Origin: Calycina herbarum
Taxonomy: Eukaryota > Ascomycota > Leotiomycetes > Helotiales > Pezizellaceae
NCBI GenBank assembly: GCA_001414485.1
Contig: LLEY01000048.1
Coordinates: forward strand, 1 to 64,000
Length of the DNA stretch: 64,000 nt
Reading direction: 5' to 3'
The notes beneath the pieces were generated by a model that saw only the letters and a program-made list of their open reading frames with translations, searched no databases and was not told the origin of the DNA. Positions 1-12,724 of the stretch are shown one piece after another. Position numbers and translations under genes: made by a program. Within the stretch, counting starts at the first letter, position 1; each line of letters starts with the position of its first letter.

Positions 1-1299
1 GGGGGGGGGGGGGGGGGGGAAGGAAAGAAAAAAAAACAACGCATGCCCCTTCCCTTTCGCGAAGATGACGGCCGTTCCCCACGACGACGATTCGAGAAGA
101 GGGCCGACTTGACTTGACTTGGGAAAGGTAAAGGTAAAGGTCGCTCCTCTCCGCTCCGCTCCATCCCTCCCTCCCGAATTCGTCCCTCCACTTAGGTACC
201 TAGGCAAAGGAATGCCTTGGGGTCTTTCAAGATCGTTCCTTTCCCTCCGTACTCACCAACCCCCCCTGCCACTTTGGCCTCGACTCGACCGGACCCAGCC
301 GTGTTGCAACGAAGAAGCGGAAGGCACGAACCAACCCTAGAAAAACACCTTCCCCCCTCCTTTACTAACCTTTGTAACCAAGTCCAAATCTAATCCCGCC
401 CTCCCAGTTCTCAACCCCAAAAAGCTCATGGATAACTAGACGAGTGGAGAGCATCTAAACTTTAAAAGGATTTTTCAATTATGATTTCTATGCCGTACTC
501 CTCTTCTAACCCATCCATCTGTCTGCTAGGTCTCATTCAAAGTTTGCCCTTCTTTCCACTTCCACTTCCACAACAGGATATCGATTCCTACCCCTCTTCC
601 ACCTAGCCCCATGACACCCTCCCCTTCACTCCTCAACCTTCCCCCAGCTCCCCCATCCAATCGATCCGTATCCCCCCTCCCTCACAGCCCAACATCTCGG
701 ATCAACCATCCGCCACAGGAAGCCACCGGGGAAAAAAACCAAACTTCATCCATAATCATCCAAACCCAACTCATCAAGAGCAAAGCGAGTCAAGTAGCTA
801 CCACCCGCGAGTCCTCATCTAAATAAACAGAACCACAACCCACACAAAAAAAATCCAAAGCTTCCATCCACAGCAGCCAAACATTTGCCAACTCAGAAAT
901 AAGCAAATGGTATTGTACAAACAATAGGTAGCAGAGGCTCCTCCTCCACAACCCCATTCAGGACGAGGGACAGCTGGGGGGGAAACAAAAGCAAGAGAAC
1001 CTCCAAATGGGAATGCTAGCCCAGCCATTAAGCAGTGAAAAGAACGAGAACCAAAATTTAAAGAGTCAAAAGCAAAGATGATGGATTGTTGTATGAGCAA
1101 TGATGGAGAAAAAAACGCCGATTCCGCTATGCATTTCGATTAGGACCGCAATGTTGTGTTTGCAAAGAGAAAATAAAAAAACTGATGTAATTAACGCCTT
1201 CTATATCTTTTGACGCATTATGTTCGTATCACTTCTCGTGTTTCGAGAGCAAAGGATATGCTCCATTTGTACAGGGTGTGAGTAATTTTGAATCGAAGC
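1..1299. other. Intergenic, no gene seen
   Basis: The window opens with a run of 19 G. Downstream are pyrimidine-rich and A-rich tracts. The open frames here (for example about 611-826 plus, 819-1100 minus) are short, low in complexity and resemble no known protein. The last part is the 3' flank of the glucan-synthesis gene that ends at 1300. Confidence 0.6.
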
Positions 1300-3413
1300 T
1301 TAGGCTGTGCAACCATTGACTAAGGTGTTGGTGGGCCAGGTATAGTTCGTTTGTTTCCTGTCATACATTAGCACCATTTCAAATGAGCGTGAAGAATGAA
1401 ACTTACCATAGTGTCAAATTAGGGTTGGTGTAAACATCATTATGGGCCTTGATATATGGAGTGGTTGGGTATCCAGGAGGATCACAGGTAACGGAGATGT
1501 CATCGGGGTCCTGATAAATACGGATATAGTCCAATCGCATAGTCGCAGGCATCAAAGCCGCCAAATTGGGCAGGAAAACCTGAGCGAAACTGTTCGACAT
1601 ACCAAAATTGGCAATGATGGACATTGGCTCTTCTGGGATAACTCGTCGTCCAATATTTCCGTTGGCTCGAAGGGAACGGGCATCCACTTTGTACACATAA
1701 TTGTCTCCGACGAACCAGTCCAGATATCCAGTCTCTCCCAAGGTATATTCGAACCCGTATTTTTGGAAACCCGCTATTCCGGTTGACGTCCCCTTTTCAT
1801 ACCAGTCATTGTTGAGCCACGTTACGGCTGACAGTGCTTCTTGGTAAACACCTCCACGATAGATATTCATTCCCGTAATCTGGGTGTCGTAGATCTCTAG
1901 ATAATCGTAGTCGGGTTGATACCAAATGTCGAATGGTGCTACTTGTAAAGATTGGGAGGCAGTTCCAGTTGCCTTGTCGAATTCTCCAGGACCGATGAAA
2001 CCCGAACTGGCTTCAAGGGCATCGATTTCAGGCGCGGATCGAGAGATTCCAGGTGAAGGATGATCCTCATTTTTGCAAGTGCACGCAGGTAACCTCATTC
2101 CTGGCAATAAACTCAACCCACCTGGGTCACTCTGGTTTGCTGTAATTCCGGCATCGCATTTGTCCTCGTAACTATATGGCCATAAGCCATCTGTTGTCGC
2201 AGGATATCCAGGTCTTCCAAGATTTCCCATGGCCCAGAAACCTGGCCAGAAACCTTGGGTATCACCTCGACCTGGTAGAGAGATACTGGCTTCTAATCTT
2301 CCTCCCTTGAAACATAGCTTATTCCATGATTGCAGCATACCAGATCGGTAGTTGAGATTGTGACTTTGGAAAGCGTCCATTCTCATGTTGAGAGATCCAT
2401 TGGCGGTAGTGACAGCATCTGGGTCATACCACTCAATGTCCTGAGTGACACCATACCAAATATCAACACCCTGAAAGTAAGGATCATCCCCGTCGTAGAA
2501 TGTTCGACCATCAGTATTAAATTCGTCCGAGAATACCAACTTGAGCGTTTTTCCGTCCTTGTTTTTAACGGTCCTCAGATCTTCGGGGGTGGCGGGATCA
2601 ATCAGGGACAGTTTTATATTCTGAATCGCGGGGGCTTGGTCCGTAAGACAATCTGCGTCAGTAGCGCAGTCATTTGCTGTTGGTACTACAAGTTTTCGCG
2701 CGAACGTTCTAGGCAGTGTTAGCAAGAAATTCATCAACTCCACCATTGTGCACATACAAGGCCGGATATCCCACAAACAACATCAGCACCCCAAGTGTGA
2801 TGAAAAGCAATCCTCCCACATTGGCCATACCTCTCTTGGTCCATATGTCGCACTTTTCTCGGTCCGATTCGTTGGGGTCGGGGTTGTGTAGATAGTCGTC
2901 CTTTTCCACATCCTCTGGAAATAACAGTAGGCCGGCAGAAGGCATGATGTTGTATTTTTCCGACACCGTCTGGGTATTGACGTGTTCATCATCGCTCCCC
3001 GCTCTTGAGGGGGCTCTCGAATCGTCAAATGGCGAGGCAAAAGGCGAATGTCGACTATCCCTATTCCCACCATCCGAGCTCCAACTTGTCCTTCTCGAGG
3101 ACATCCCCGATGCTGTACGTGACGGACTGTCGATATCAGTATATGGTTTTGGGGTTCGCCCGGATCTTGAGGGTGGGAGCAGCATCTCGGCGGATTCTGC
3201 CACCCCTGGCGTAGCATATAAGCCCGGATGCCCTGATCTTGATGCAATTGATCTGTTGGAAGGTAACAATTCGCGTGCAGCCCCTGGTGTCCCAGGGACG
3301 GTTGATACGGAACTATCTGAACGCATGGCGCCGACTAAATCTTCTCCACTCCCCGAGTTGACTGTTATGTGAGGTGGTTTTCTGGGTTGGGATAGAGAGC
3401 CTGGTGATACCAT
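1300..3413 (-). CDS. KRE6/SKN1-family beta-1,6-glucan synthesis protein (GH16)
   Basis: Predicted type II membrane glycosidase-like protein needed for cell-wall beta-1,6-glucan; it acts in the secretory pathway or at the cell surface. Three exons: 3413-2758, 2708-1407 and 1357-1300, with 49-nt introns at 2709-2757 (GTATGT, branch CTAAC) and 1358-1406 (GTAAGT). Together they encode 671 residues. The N-terminal ~190 residues are Ser/Pro-rich and cytosolic. One hydrophobic segment lies at about 199-219 (ending GYPAL). The lumenal part is a GH16 domain with the blocks FSDEFNTDGRTFYDGDDPYF, YRSGMLQSWNKLCFKGGR and GFWPGFWAMGNLGRPGY, and the catalytic ExDxxE motif at E446, D448 and E451. The protein ends NGCTA. 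The first in-frame ATG is at 3413; further upstream are only a GTG at 3452 and then an in-frame TGA. Length and block order fit the family; KRE6 and SKN1 cannot be told apart here. Confidence 0.95.
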
Positions 3414-6319
3414 TGCTATCAAAGTGTTGATGTTAACGGATCGTAGGTTCACCTCTCATCTAACGCGTGGTGAGAGGGATCGAGAGGGTTGCGGTCAGTG
3501 TTGGTGAGGTTGGCAGAATGGAAGAGAGGGTGTTGGTTGTAGTGACAGGAATCGGAACGCAGTCCCCCCGGATGTAAAAAGTGAATGAAGGGTTCGAGCG
3601 GATTACACGTTCGGATGTGTTCGGCAGAAAGTGATCGAATGAGTGAGGGTGGGCACACGATTGAATGGAAAGTCCAAAAGAGCAGGACGAAGGAGATGAA
3701 AGTTGAAGGTATGGTATGGTATCCAAAGGACCGTCGTCGTGCTCGGGTATGTGGTATGGTGAGAGCTGGAGCTGCAGGCCAAAAAAACGAGGGTCAGGTT
3801 TCGGTCGAGGTCGAATGAGAGGAGGTCGAGTGCAACTAACCTCGAGATGGGGTGGTGGAGGTTGACGTCGAGGTTGATGGGCGAGGAAGGATCGACTGAG
3901 CAGGTTGTGCAGAGAAGGTACAGACAGTGCTTGTCAGCTGTCACGAGAAAGGAGCGAGACAGACGGGAGACAGTGAAAGGAGAAATTCAAGGTTTTGCAC
4001 AGATTGCACAGTCAAGCACTGAACGCCTGCCCAGTGGAAAGGCGAGAGTGCCTGCCCTGCCCTGTAGAAGAGACGCTAAAAGTGGACAGGGGGGACTTGA
4101 CGACCCTGAGTGGAAATCGTGGCGGGCGGGTGAACTGCAAGAGCCCTGTGGCTGTGGGAATTCTAGTTTGGGATGAAGATCGGAAGAAACTGACACCAAC
4201 AATGCGATTTTGAGCCTCAAGATATCTACAATTACAGGAAACAAGTACTATGAATATCTTCAAGTATCCCTCTGCCGGTGTCAATATTCTGTACGTAGGG
4301 AGTAGCAGTACTCGTTGCATATTTAATATCGCCGACTCCTTTTTCCCCAAGCAGTCCCTTGGTTGGAGGCGCCCTGGGCTTGGTACATTCGCCTCCCGAC
4401 AGCAGATAGCGTATTGTGGCTTCAGGTACTCGGAACACTAAAACCACCAGGAGAAAAGCCTGACAGCCATCAAGGCCTGAAGAAGACAACGTCCAGCGTA
4501 CACACGACAAGCCCGTCACCTCTCACTAAAACTCCAGGCTTTACAGGTTACTTTCTCTGGCGTACCGGGCTTTCCCCCTCAACAGTCCGGCTCCACTGTC
4601 TCAAGCACAACCTCCTTGAAGCTCCTGAGCACACGGAGCCTCCTTCTTCCTTCAATTCCTCCATCTCAACAACAAACCCACCGAAATCTATACCTTATAC
4701 CTTATTCCTCATTTCTCATTCATTCCGTACTCGTACCGACCATCCGTCCCTCCACAGCACATCCCCTTCTCCCTCACCAGAATTCTCTCTCGCCAATCTA
4801 GGATTATCTGGCCAACTTCTCCTTTCCACAAATTCTACTCCTCTCTGGGCGGGTCTTGGTTCGGCCTGGGCGGGGAGGCCAGTCTATAAATATCTCCGCG
4901 CCCATCCCAAATCGGCGGATAAAACGCTGGCCCAAGCCGGTCGACCAAATTGCGGCAGTGTGAGATGACGACACCAACAATTTATCGTTTATCATAATGT
5001 GGCGCAGAGGGGAGCTGCAACAACGCGTCCAAATCAAGGGCTACCATCTCGTATTTTACGAAAAGCTTGCGTGAACTTGACAATTCTGATCTTTTCAGAA
5101 AGATTCGGAAACTCAAAACTTCGGAAGGAAAGGGCGATGAGATGGAGAGCGTGCGCAGTCTTATCGTAGTCTTCGAGAAAGAGTTCAAGACATAAAACGG
5201 CAATTTCGGGACTCTCCCCTGATCCCTACCCTGAACAGAATCATGAAATTCACAACTCCAACTAGAGATTTTTACAAATGCTCGTCAGATCGTCTTTCAC
5301 AGACATAATCCAGAGAGATTCCAGTCTCAAAGACAGAACGAGAACATTCAATGAACAAAAGGAGGCTCGACATTCCGCGCCAGAAAATCCGGGTCCCACC
5401 AAAATCCTCAAACACCAAACGTTGGAGATCCCAACATGGTGGACCATGCCATGTCCTGCCACCCAACGCCTTGCCTCCAGCCAACCCCTTTCGAAGTGGA
5501 TGAATTATCAATCAAGCGATTGAAAAGGCATGTGATGTGCATGTTCATCGCGAAAGAATACCCGCTTGGGATCGGCGGGTGGGATTTTTCTGTTGGATCT
5601 GACTTGGGAGATGGAGGGCCTTGGTGCCTTATTGGAGGTTTTGGGTTTTGAGTTTCTTGTGCCTCGTATTTGGTCCTCTACGCTTATATGCTTCTCGTTT
5701 TTTTGGTTGGGGTTGCGGAAGTCTTCGGGTGTTGATTTTTTAAGTCCTTGCTATTTCTTGCGCTTTCTACTTTGCCTCTTTTTTCTATTCCCCGTGCCAT
5801 TTTCACAATTGTCAAGAATTTGTTTTCTTTTCCAAGTGCCCTGAGATAGAGACTCTCGTTTTCATCAGTATGAAAAAAATGTAGGGAGAGAAACAGGAGC
5901 CTATCTCCTTCCTCGACTACTTTCGCCGTCTCTTCTGGTCCTGGATTCAGCCTCCTTCTTTCTTTCTAGATTGCATACTCCAATGAAAGAAACTAGAACT
6001 CATGGGAGTACGGAGGAGCAATCTATTCTATAGATTTTGAGGCTAGCAAGCTACAAGCTACGAGACTTCTCACGATCTAGACTTGAAATCCAAGTTGGTT
6101 CATGGATACTACGAGAATAAGATATTACACATCCACTCCAAAATCACAGCAAGATATATAAGTGCCTTCAGAAAAAGAGAAAGAATTAGACCTACAAATT
6201 TCGTAAGAAACCCACTTTCCCTCCTTTCTCTTTCCCTATAAATACAACCCCCAATTCAATTCATCAAAAGGAGAAGTCGGAGGATTTATTTATGGAGGCA
6301 AAACTTTAATGAGAATACC

Positions 6320-6362
6320 GAGCGAAAGAAAGATTGAACTCGAAAGAAAGATTAAACTCGAA
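6320..6362 (+). repeat. 18-bp tandem repeat, three units
   Basis: Consecutive units begin at 6320, 6338 and 6356; the core is GAGCGAA, then ACTCGAA twice. The two full spacers are nearly identical (AGAAAGATTGA and AGAAAGATTAA). The 18-nt period and CGAA core match the dispersed family found elsewhere in the window. Confidence 0.75.
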
Positions 6363-6790
6363 AGGCTTCCGCGAATTCCTTCATTCCTCAGGGATGTACA
6401 GAGAAGAAGGAAGAACCAAAAACTTTCACCGTCTTCCTAACTCGCAGAATCATCTCCCTATATCTTTCCCTTTTCCCTTTTCCTTTCCCTTTCCCTTTTC
6501 CTTTTCCTTCTTAATTTTTGAGAGTTAAGAGTTACGAGTTAAACTTGCCATCGAATTTTCCATCCTACCCTCGATTTCTCTATCCTTACCTTTTAATTTG
6601 ATATATTTCAGATGGAATTTTCCGTGGTTTGGTGGAGGAAGTGTTCTATGGTTCGTTTTAGTACGGAGTATTATGAATATTTCTGGGATGAGGGCTAAGG
6701 GCTGGGTTGGAGGGAAGGCTTTTACTAGACGGGGCTGTGGGATAGATGGGCCTTGATAGGTTGGTTTCCTCTCTTGACTGTTGACTTTTT

Positions 6791-6820
6791 TGAGATTTGA
6801 GATTTGAGATTTGAGATTTG
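6791..6820 (+). repeat. 7-bp microsatellite
   Basis: Slightly more than four perfect copies of TGAGATT in tandem, in noncoding DNA. Confidence 0.9.
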
Positions 6821-8840
6821 TTTGAGTGGTGGGTTGTTTGAGAGGTGAGTTGTTTTTTATGTGCTAGGAAGAGGGGCTGAGAGATTGGGGATAGGTGGAG
6901 GGGGGGCTGTGGGTGTTGGGGATTTGGATCTTGTTGTTTTTTTATAAGTGTGGTTCTTAGTGTGGTTCTTAGTGTGGTTTTGAGGGGGGGGCTGAGTTAT
7001 TTAGTTAGTTCTTTCTCCTATTTTCTTTTATCTCTGGGTCTCTGGTTGGGTTTGAGATATAGCTTTGTAGCGATTTTGGGGATTACATAATCGACTTTGG
7101 AAATTACATGTTGGGAGTACTGGCGTGGTGAGGGTGGGAAGTTACTTGATACTTCTATAAGTAGAACAAGTGGCTTTTTCAAGTGGGAGTTTAATAATTT
7201 GACTAAACATTCAACTCTTGAAAGAGAGAGAGAGAGAGTTTATAAGTGACTACTCGCAAAACTACAACTAGTCTGAATGGGAACCTGGGGAAAGAATCTA
7301 GTTATTTGTGATAGTATGGAGTTTGGTCTTCTATCTTAGGTAAACTTGAAATCTAAGAGTGGATGTGAGTGGATTTTATTAGTGGTACCTGTATTTTATA
7401 AGCTTAAAAGGTGTTTGTCTGTTTATGTGGTTGGTTGGTTGGTTGGTTAATGGAAGTGGGATTAAGGAGTTGTCTTTAGGATATATGATAATGCTTTTCT
7501 GGGATACTAGTTATATAGAGATATACTCGGGGAAAATAGACTCTCTGGAAATAAGTTTTTTCTTCTTGTAAATCTATACTTACGTTTTTGAAGTTTGACT
7601 TTCTGCGTGTTTGATCTGGATGTATATCTTTCGGATGGTAATATTGTCATCGGATCTCCTTTTGTTGTCGTTTTCAAATCTACTCTCGTGACGGCACACC
7701 CTGTCAAGGATGACTGATGAATATCTTCAAGGGGTTCTTGGGATAGAGAATCTTAACTCTATGCCTCTGTATTAGCCTTGATGCTTCTTGTACTTAACCT
7801 CCACAGAGCCCGCTAGCTCATCTTTAACTTCCCACAGTACTTGACCTCTAGATTACAAAGCAGGAAGTAATTTATAGCCACGGGCCGAAGGTCAAAAAAG
7901 GTTGCTTGGAAGAGTGATATTGTTTCCTCTTCGAGCCCGTAGTACCAGTGAGCTGGAAGGTTTCTTATACCGCATCTGAATTGGATTCGACGGTTTGCCC
8001 GAGGTAGTATGGAGGAAAATGGGGCGGATGAGACTCCCTCGCTACTTCTATCAACTTTATAATGAAATTACGTCCTGATTGAGTTTGATAAAACATTGCT
8101 CTGTTTAGGAAGCTGCACATTTTTCACCTTGATACTTTAAAACTTCTCATCTGGTGGACATGATCTGAATGAAAGACTTTCGGATAGAAAAAGTGCCGTC
8201 TATTTGCATTTGCTGTCCTACTTCAAGCTAACTGCGAGAATATTTGAACTTTTAGATATCGATCACTTTAAATATTAGTTTAAGGGAAATAGGAAGTAAC
8301 TGTTGTTATCAAAGTATTTCTTATTATAAATCGTTAAAAGGAGTGGGGACTTGTGCGAGGATCGCGATAGAAAGCAGTAGGGAGAACAGAGCGTAATGAC
8401 TCGTGGTTCTATTGTGCATTTGCAAATTCCATATATTTATTCGTCCTTGTAGAGGCCATTATTGGGATTAGAGAAAGTGGTATTCTTGGGTGCCTTCCTT
8501 GGCACAATTACCTACAGTTCCCGATACTTAGAAGTAGGTTTTATATGTAATAGGTTTTCGAGCAATCATTTCTCTTGGACTTGGAAGCCTGTTGAGAATA
8601 TACTTATGTAAAATTTCAATTGAGCTCTATATTTAGCGAACCCAACAGAGAAAGACAAGCATGGCGACCTAACGAAGCCTCTCCTTCATACTCAAACACT
8701 ATGAACCTCGCAACTTCCGGGTTAAAGGTGCCCCCAGATATGGATATGTTAGAGCTGGCCCTTGTAGAAAATTAGGATACAGTCGACGAAGGCTGAAAAA
8801 TGTTACTCTACTTGAACCCTTTGCATTCAGGTACTTTTGC

Positions 8841-8865
8841 TGTCGATTATACTTCTGCTCTCGAA
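8841..8865 (+). repeat. 18-bp repeat family member, two units
   Basis: TGTCGAT at 8841 and TCTCGAA at 8859, exactly 18 nt apart. The first unit is preceded by ACTTTTGC, as in other members. Confidence 0.6.
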
Positions 8866-10004
8866 TCAACCCAGTAGTATGCCCCGGGTCTCCTGTTGGG
8901 AAGTTCACAATTGCAGAGGGAACGATGTAATGTTTCTAAAATTTGAAAAATGTCTGGGAGAACAGTATGATTCCAAACCACAAGCTCTTGTGTGAGTTCC
9001 GCCATCAAAAGTTGAAGCGATGCCAGCGTTACGAAATGGTAAGATTCTGTGAACTTCGACTAAATGTAAAGCCAGTGGACTGCGAAGCAGGGACGTGATA
9101 TTTGGGAAAACAGAAAACTCGAGGACATGATGTTAGATAAGTGCGCATTACCAATTTACTTTAATTTTTTTTGAAATAGTCTGGAACAATTATAATGATT
9201 GTTTAAGAAGGCTTAGAAGAATTAGAAGATTAGTTTCTAGATTCTCCGAAACCTACTGAAACAATATTTTACATACTCGCACAATAAGATTGGAAGGTGC
9301 CGGAGGTTAATGACATGGCCTCTTATAAGCAGGAAATGTATTGACTTTTCAACTCGGATCCCGCTTTAACAACCAGATGTCAAGTTGAGTTGAAATAGTA
9401 TAAATAAATGAATTATGGAAAGAAAAGTAGGTGTATGAGCTGAGAGAAGCAAGCTAAGGAAAGTGATTGAGTGACAAGCTGGCAAATTGGAACATTGAAG
9501 GATCGTAAGCTTATAACATCTATTATTGGCTATTTTATCCCTAAACACGCTTCGCTAGGTCTCGAACTAGTGATACAGGTAGTGACAAGTGCGACTAGAA
9601 AAGTTTGACGTGAAGAGTCTAAGGTCTTCAGTGAGAGCGCCCCACATTCTTTGAATAGACAATGATACTTTGTACTTTAGTGACATCGATTACTTCTAAA
9701 CTCTCAGAAGTATTGTATCACAACGCACATATTACACGGAGCCTTGACTGTGCACTGCGTCTCTGTTCTCTAAAGCGACAGTCCATACTTGATTATATAT
9801 ACTCCATTGATTCATTTTGAGCTGTATCACAAGATACTCAAAAACAGAGAGATGGGTCCATTTGCTCTCCCAGCAAGTCCTCCAAGGCCACCAAGTCATT
9901 GACACTGGACGCATTGCGAAGGCCTTGCTAAGGAAACAATATGAGTGGGAAACGACTGCATCGGATTAGATGCAACTGAGAAACTTTCTCTCGCAAAATA
10001 TTAC

Positions 10005-10047
10005 TGTCGAAGATCATATTATCCTCGAATGGTGTTTTGCTGTCAAT
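10005..10047 (+). repeat. 18-bp repeat family member, three units
   Basis: TGTCGAA at 10005, CCTCGAA at 10023 and TGTCAAT at 10041, each 18 nt apart. The spacer before the third unit ends in TTTTGC. Confidence 0.65.
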
Positions 10048-11082
10048 CTCTTATATGAATCCGCGCGAGATTTTTGACTTTGCCACTCATGCTGACGTCT
10101 GATGGCGTATTGTCACAAATTGAAGTGTTTGAGGACAGCTACGAGGGGGGTGTGACAGTCTGACTCGAGCGAAATGTAGTTGTTATTGAGAGAATAATGT
10201 CTACAGTGCTGTCTGCTAACTGAAAAGGATGAGTGAGTTTTGTACCCATGTGAGACTCTGTAATCTGCTAGTGCACGAATCCCTCTTTTGGTAAAACAGA
10301 AAGTGGAATAAGAAACCTAAGACGAAGTCTCAAGCCTTTACTACTTTAGCGAATGCAATTCGACAATGAATTACATTTCTAGAAACCAAAAGAATTTTAC
10401 TTTATGGAAAATGAGACAATTAAATACATTCCGTCGACAGCACTCCCACTATATAGCTAGCTATGAGAACTCTTGCGTTATCTGAAATGCAAAAGCACAA
10501 ACGAGACCATGGAAGTGATATGAATATGTCCTGGAAGTAGAGCATCATGATAGGCACGCCATTATTGTTGGAGGTGATGCTATCAAGAAAAAGGTGAGAG
10601 TTGAGAGTGAGAGTATTACAACAGAGTGAGAATATCTTTCTACCATACTGCTCTCTTTATTGTCGATTAATCTCGCCTAGACATATGTAGAAACCTTTTT
10701 GTTATTTTGATGCTGCGAGGTCTGTTGGTGAGGTAGAAGAAGCGGAATTTGGTGACTGGTATTTGGAATTGTTTTCAAAAAATCGATGTCTTGTCTCGAC
10801 CGCAAGCTATGCACCGCTCTGGACTGAATCGTTCTTAGAGTGTGATCTGGAGATTAATAAGTACTTATATAACCACTTATATAATCCATGTCAATTCCCA
10901 ATGTTTTCACAGTTATCACAGTTTTCAGCAAGAGAAAGACTTTGAAGTGCGATGTATAGAGATTGGAAGAATCTGAAATCAAAATCTGCACTGCCGCCTC
11001 CACCCAAAAACATGTTTACCTTCTCCATCCCAATACCAAGAACAGTATCCCAACTTCCCATCTCCTCTCTCAATCACTTCCT

Positions 11083-12303
11083 CTACCCCTCAAACCAAGG
11101 TTCATTCGCCTTAACAAAATCCTCGAAAGTATTTAACTTTTCCCCAACTTGCTCTAAAGTCCATTGCAAATCCTCTCTTCCCTTCGGTCCATAATACCCA
11201 AACTTCCCCATCCCTTCCGCCTCCTTCATTGCCTCCTTGAGCTCCTCAGGCAAATGATTGAAAGCTTCAGGATCACCCTTCGCCAACTTGACAGCTTTTC
11301 CCGTAACCTTGGTCCAGATTTCCACAAGCTCAGTTGCGTTGTAATAAGCAGTAGCACAAGTAAAGTTCTTCCCATTATACAAATCAGGATTCAACAATGC
11401 AGGAGCGAGGAACTTTCCAGTATCGAGGACGTCGATGAGGGGCATTGCTGTGGTTGGGGAGCCGAGGGGGGAGAAGGTGTATGTTCCATCTCCTGCCTGT
11501 TGATACATCAGTTCTCAACTTTAACTCGAGTATGGGAAATAAGAGGGGGGGGGGGGGGGGGGCACTTACAGGTTGTGGTCTAAATAGAGTAAGATAATTC
11601 TGCATAAAGCCTCCTGGCATGTAGAACAAACTTTTGATATTCAATGTTCGGATGTAGTCTTCGACGACGGCTTTGCTGTCAAAATGTTTGGCTTTCACTG
11701 TGCCGTTTGATAGTTTGGAAAGATTTGGGAGGGAGGACCACTTGAAAATATCAGTATGTGATTTCATTATTGGTTCAGGAGCTGGGTGGAACGATGGAGG
11801 AAGAAATATTGGCTCGACCACGAAGAATGGTAGTTTAAAGGGGGAACGTTGCTTACGATGAGTTGGGTTGCGCCGACAGCAACGGAGGCGTCAGCAATTG
11901 CTTTCCCTTGTGCAATCTCTACTTCTGCGGAAGCTTGTTCCCAAACTAGGTTCGGTGGTCAGTTGTCTGTTTTGAGGTAAAGGCGAATAAAGTCTTACAG
12001 TTCGTGACACCGAAAACGACATCGGAACCCTCGAGTGCTTTCTTCAAAGTTTGAGGTTCATTTAGGTCGGCCTGGAAAATCGTTAGCGTTGAGCTTTCTT
12101 CACAATTTCAAGGAAGTATTTGAACTTACCTGAACCATCTCAACACCCTTGTGTTTGAGTTCAACAGCTTGTGCCTTGGAGGTATCACGAGTGATACCAC
12201 GAAGCTTAAAGATCTTCGTAAGTTCCGGAGTTTCAAGAATATACTTGATCAAAGCTCCTCCTTGTTGACCAGTGGCACCAAATACTGAGAGTAATTTGCT
12301 CAT
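11083..12303 (-). CDS. NmrA-like NAD(P)-binding protein
   Basis: Member of the atypical short-chain dehydrogenase group typified by the nitrogen regulator NmrA; such proteins bind NAD(P) and act either as redox sensors for transcription factors or as reductases. Five exons: 12303-12130, 12071-11999, 11945-11857, 11740-11570 and 11496-11083, giving 306 residues. The Rossmann motif is near the N-terminus (FGATGQQGG). The block WSSLPNLSKLSNG opens exon 4 and YMPGGFMQNY follows. The third intron (116 nt) needs a non-canonical AAG acceptor, chosen because it joins TQLI to WSSLPN as in the family. The fourth intron carries an 18-bp homopolymer (11545-11562, C on the coding strand). It is divergent from a Zn2Cys6 regulator gene, so it may be a cofactor-sensing partner of that regulator, but a plain reductase role is equally possible. 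Confidence 0.9.
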
Positions 12304-12724
12304 TTTCGTGAATGTATTGATTGTATTGAATATATTGAACGTATTGAATGTATGGGATGAGGAAATGAAGAGAGAAGTGTGTTGAAAGTTGTACTTACAT
12401 TTCAAGCAAACCACTCCGGTCTTTATACCCCATTTCTCCTCTTGAATTTCAAAGCAAACAAAACAATTCCATAAGCATTCTCGAAAACCAAGTCCTTCTT
12501 AGGCGATTATCATGTGGTTGTGCCACCTAATCCGGTTAGTACAGGTTCAAAATACGCTCTAACCAATCGCCTTTCTGGAAAATCCCCGCTTTGGGCGCCC
12601 CCTTTTTGGAGGCTGACATCCCCACCAGCCAATTGTCAGCAACTAGCGAACGAGCAGCGACAACAACACTTACACGTTCCATGATTTTGAACTTTGGGAG
12701 TTCCAGAGGGAATGCTCAGACGTG
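12304..12724. promoter_or_regulatory. Shared divergent upstream region
   Basis: 421 bp between the start codons of the NmrA-like gene (minus) and the Zn2Cys6 regulator (plus). It must hold both promoters. An ATTGAATGTATTG-like repeat lies just upstream of the NmrA start (about 12317-12350). No specific factor-binding site can be assigned with confidence. Confidence 0.5.

Larger units (their letters stand above)
3414..11082. other. Gene-poor AT-rich spacer with simple repeats
   Basis: No convincing coding gene in about 7.7 kb. The first kilobase is the upstream region of the KRE6/SKN1 gene. Simple sequence includes a C/T tract near 6464-6510, a 7-bp repeat at 6791-6820, GTGTGGTTCTTA repeats near 6948-6980, (AG)n at 7223-7238 and (GGTT)n at 7429-7448. 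Three members of a degenerate 18-bp repeat family lie at 6320, 8841 and 10005. Open frames are all under about 200 codons, lack recognisable domains and are broken by frequent stops. Confidence 0.6.

Noticed and set aside
1442..3372. Plus-strand open frames opposite the KRE6/SKN1 gene
   Set aside because: They are antisense shadows of a clearly coding GH16 gene.
3414..3452. Longer KRE6/SKN1 start at 3452
   Set aside because: The codon at 3452 is GTG, not ATG, with an in-frame TGA two codons upstream; a putative 37-nt intron here would be shorter than any other in the window.
9540..9600. tRNA-like T-arm sequence (AGTTCGAGACC on the minus strand)
   Set aside because: The flanking bases do not form a T stem, and no acceptor or anticodon arm can be drawn.
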